Source: an uncultured Prevotella sp.
GTDB lineage: Bacteria; Bacteroidota; Bacteroidia; Bacteroidales; Bacteroidaceae
Assembly (NCBI GenBank): GCA_905234355.1
Contig: CAJOHP010000115.1
Coordinates: 1,439 to 9,112 of the forward strand
Direction: 5' to 3'
DNA length: 7,674 nt
A program made the translations under genes and the position numbers. This document shows positions 6,544-7,674 of this stretch, piece by piece. The stretch's first letter is position 1. Each line of letters starts with the position of its first letter. Under the pieces are notes generated by a model. It searched no databases. It saw only the letters and a list, made by a program, of their open reading frames with translations, and was not told where the DNA came from.

Positions 6544-7398
6544 ATGAACATACTGATTACCGGCTGCAACGGCCAACTGGGCAACGAGATGCAGCTTCTA
6601 GAGAAAGAGCACACAGGCCACCGCTTCTTCAACACCGACGTGGCTGAGCTCGACATCACCGACCCGAAGGCCATTGAGGCCTTTGTGGCCGGACACGAGA
6701 TAGACGGCATCGTCAACTGTGCGGCCTACACCGCCGTGGACAAGGCTGAGAGCAACGAAGCCCTCTGCATACAGCTCAACGCCACGGCACCCGCCTCGCT
6801 GGCACGTGCCATAGCACAGCGGGGAGGATGGCTCATACAGGTCAGCACCGACTACGTGTTCGACGGCACCAGCCACCGGCCATACGTCGAAACCGACCCC
6901 GTGTGCCCCAACTCGGTCTACGGACGCACAAAGCTCGCTGGCGAACAGGCCGCCATGGAGGCATGTCCCGACACCATGATCATCCGCACGGCATGGCTCT
7001 ACAGCACCTTCGGCAGCAACTTCGTCAAGACCATGATCAGGCTGGGCAGGGAGAAACGGGAGCTGGGCGTCATCTTCGACCAGATAGGCACACCCACCTA
7101 TGCCCGCGACCTTGCCAGGGTCATCTTCACGGCCATAGAGCAGGGCGTGGTACCAGGCATCTATCATTTCTCCGACGAAGGCGTCATCTCATGGTACGAC
7201 TTCACCAAGGCCATACACCGACTGGCAGGCATCACCACCTGCCACGTGCGACCGCTCCACACCACCGAATACCCCACCCCCGCAGCACGCCCGCACTACT
7301 CTGTGCTCGACAAGACAAAAATCAAGCAGACATACGCCATCGAGGTGCCCTACTGGGAGGAGTCGCTCGCCGAGTGCATAAATGCACTGAACGCGTAG
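6544..7398 (+). CDS. rfbD: dTDP-4-dehydrorhamnose reductase (284 aa)
   Basis: The enzyme carries out the last step of dTDP-L-rhamnose synthesis, the NAD(P)H-dependent reduction of dTDP-4-keto-L-rhamnose, supplying rhamnose for surface polysaccharides. It is an extended short-chain dehydrogenase. The nucleotide-binding loop is GCNGQLG (residues 7-13), followed by DVAELDITD and NCAAYTAVDKAE. The catalytic set is STDYVFDGT (101-109) with Thr102, and YGRTK (126-130) with Tyr126 and Lys130. RTAWLYSTFGSNFVKTM and the DQIGTPTYARDLA block are family hallmarks. Length is normal (280-300 residues). The rfbA, rfbB and rfbC genes are not in this window, so it is a detached member of the pathway here. ATG at 6544 follows 12 bases after the DUF4924-like gene. 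The symbol rmlD is a synonym. Confidence 0.95.
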   Translation: MNILITGCNGQLGNEMQLLEKEHTGHRFFNTDVAELDITDPKAIEAFVAGHEIDGIVNCAAYTAVDKAESNEALCIQLNATAPASLARAIAQRGGWLIQVSTDYVFDGTSHRPYVETDPVCPNSVYGRTKLAGEQAAMEACPDTMIIRTAWLYSTFGSNFVKTMIRLGREKRELGVIFDQIGTPTYARDLARVIFTAIEQGVVPGIYHFSDEGVISWYDFTKAIHRLAGITTCHVRPLHTTEYPTPAARPHYSVLDKTKIKQTYAIEVPYWEESLAECINALNA

Positions 7399-7421
7399 TC
7401 TAAGACAAAAACCATACAGCA

Positions 7422-7674
7422 GTGAATCAGGAAATAGAACGCAGGCGAACATTCGCCATCATCTCCCATCCCGATGCCGGTAAGACCACACTGACCGAGA
7501 AGTTTCTACTCTTCGGCGGACAGATACAGGTGGCCGGCGCAGTGAAAAGCAACAAGATAAAGAAGACGGCCACCAGCGACTGGATGGAGATAGAGAAGCA
7601 GCGCGGCATCTCCGTCTCGACGTCGGTCATGGAGTTCGACTACACACCGGAGGGTAAGGACGTGGAATACAAGG
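7422..7674 (+). CDS. prfC: Peptide chain release factor 3, N-terminal 84 residues (3' end outside window)
   Basis: RF3 is the GTPase that removes RF1 and RF2 from the ribosome after peptide release. The visible part reads NQEIERRRTFAIISHPDAGK, then TTLTEKFLLFGG, KSNKIKKTATSDWMEIEKQR and GISVSTSVMEF. SHPDAGKTT (residues 15-23) is the G1 loop and the SDWM to GISVS region covers switch I, all distinctive for RF3 rather than EF-G or the LepA group. Start choice: an in-frame TAA at 7401 bounds the frame, and GTG at 7422 is the only standard start between it and the conserved region, so a GTG start is well supported. It lies 23 bases after rfbD. Roughly 440 further residues should lie past the right edge. 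Confidence 0.95.
   Translation, partial: MNQEIERRRTFAIISHPDAGKTTLTEKFLLFGGQIQVAGAVKSNKIKKTATSDWMEIEKQRGISVSTSVMEFDYTPEGKDVEYK

Overview
The window looks like chromosomal DNA from a Bacteroidota bacterium, most likely Prevotellaceae. The evidence is the protein types (a Bacteroidales-type Fur homologue, a DUF4924-like protein, a LysE-family protein with the APMGPVG motif), start codons without Shine-Dalgarno sequences, and two promoter elements of the Bacteroidota form TAnnTTTG. Genes are GC-rich; the single long intergenic region (863-1022) is strongly AT-rich. The genus call is inference from memory of homologues.

Layout. On the minus strand, 1-862 carries the first 287 codons of uxuA (mannonate dehydratase, glucuronate catabolism), cut by the window edge. 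A 160-base divergent promoter region follows, with one TAnnTTTG element facing each way and a 12-bp perfect palindrome. From 1023 to the right edge every gene is on the plus strand and closely spaced: a Fur-family metalloregulator, purA, hisS, a secreted CE12-type rhamnogalacturonan acetylesterase, a LysE-family membrane transporter, a DUF4924-like protein, rfbD and the first 84 codons of prfC. Gaps run from an 11-base overlap to 50 bases. I see no terminator and no further TAnnTTTG element between these genes, so one long transcript from the promoter at 1006-1013 is plausible, though unproven.

How the genes fit together. Most of the plus-strand set is housekeeping: AMP synthesis, histidyl-tRNA charging, dTDP-rhamnose synthesis and release-factor recycling. 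Two genes concern plant polysaccharide: uxuA (hexuronate breakdown) and the CE12 esterase (deacetylation of pectin). The esterase is the outlier, lodged right behind hisS and carrying a C-terminal stub of about 60 residues that resembles the first turn of a CE8 pectin methylesterase, with nothing after it. That apparent broken fusion, the near-leaderless Fur-family transcript and the palindrome between the divergent promoters are the points most worth checking. I found no CRISPR array, mobile element, RNA gene, defence system or other clearly new system.
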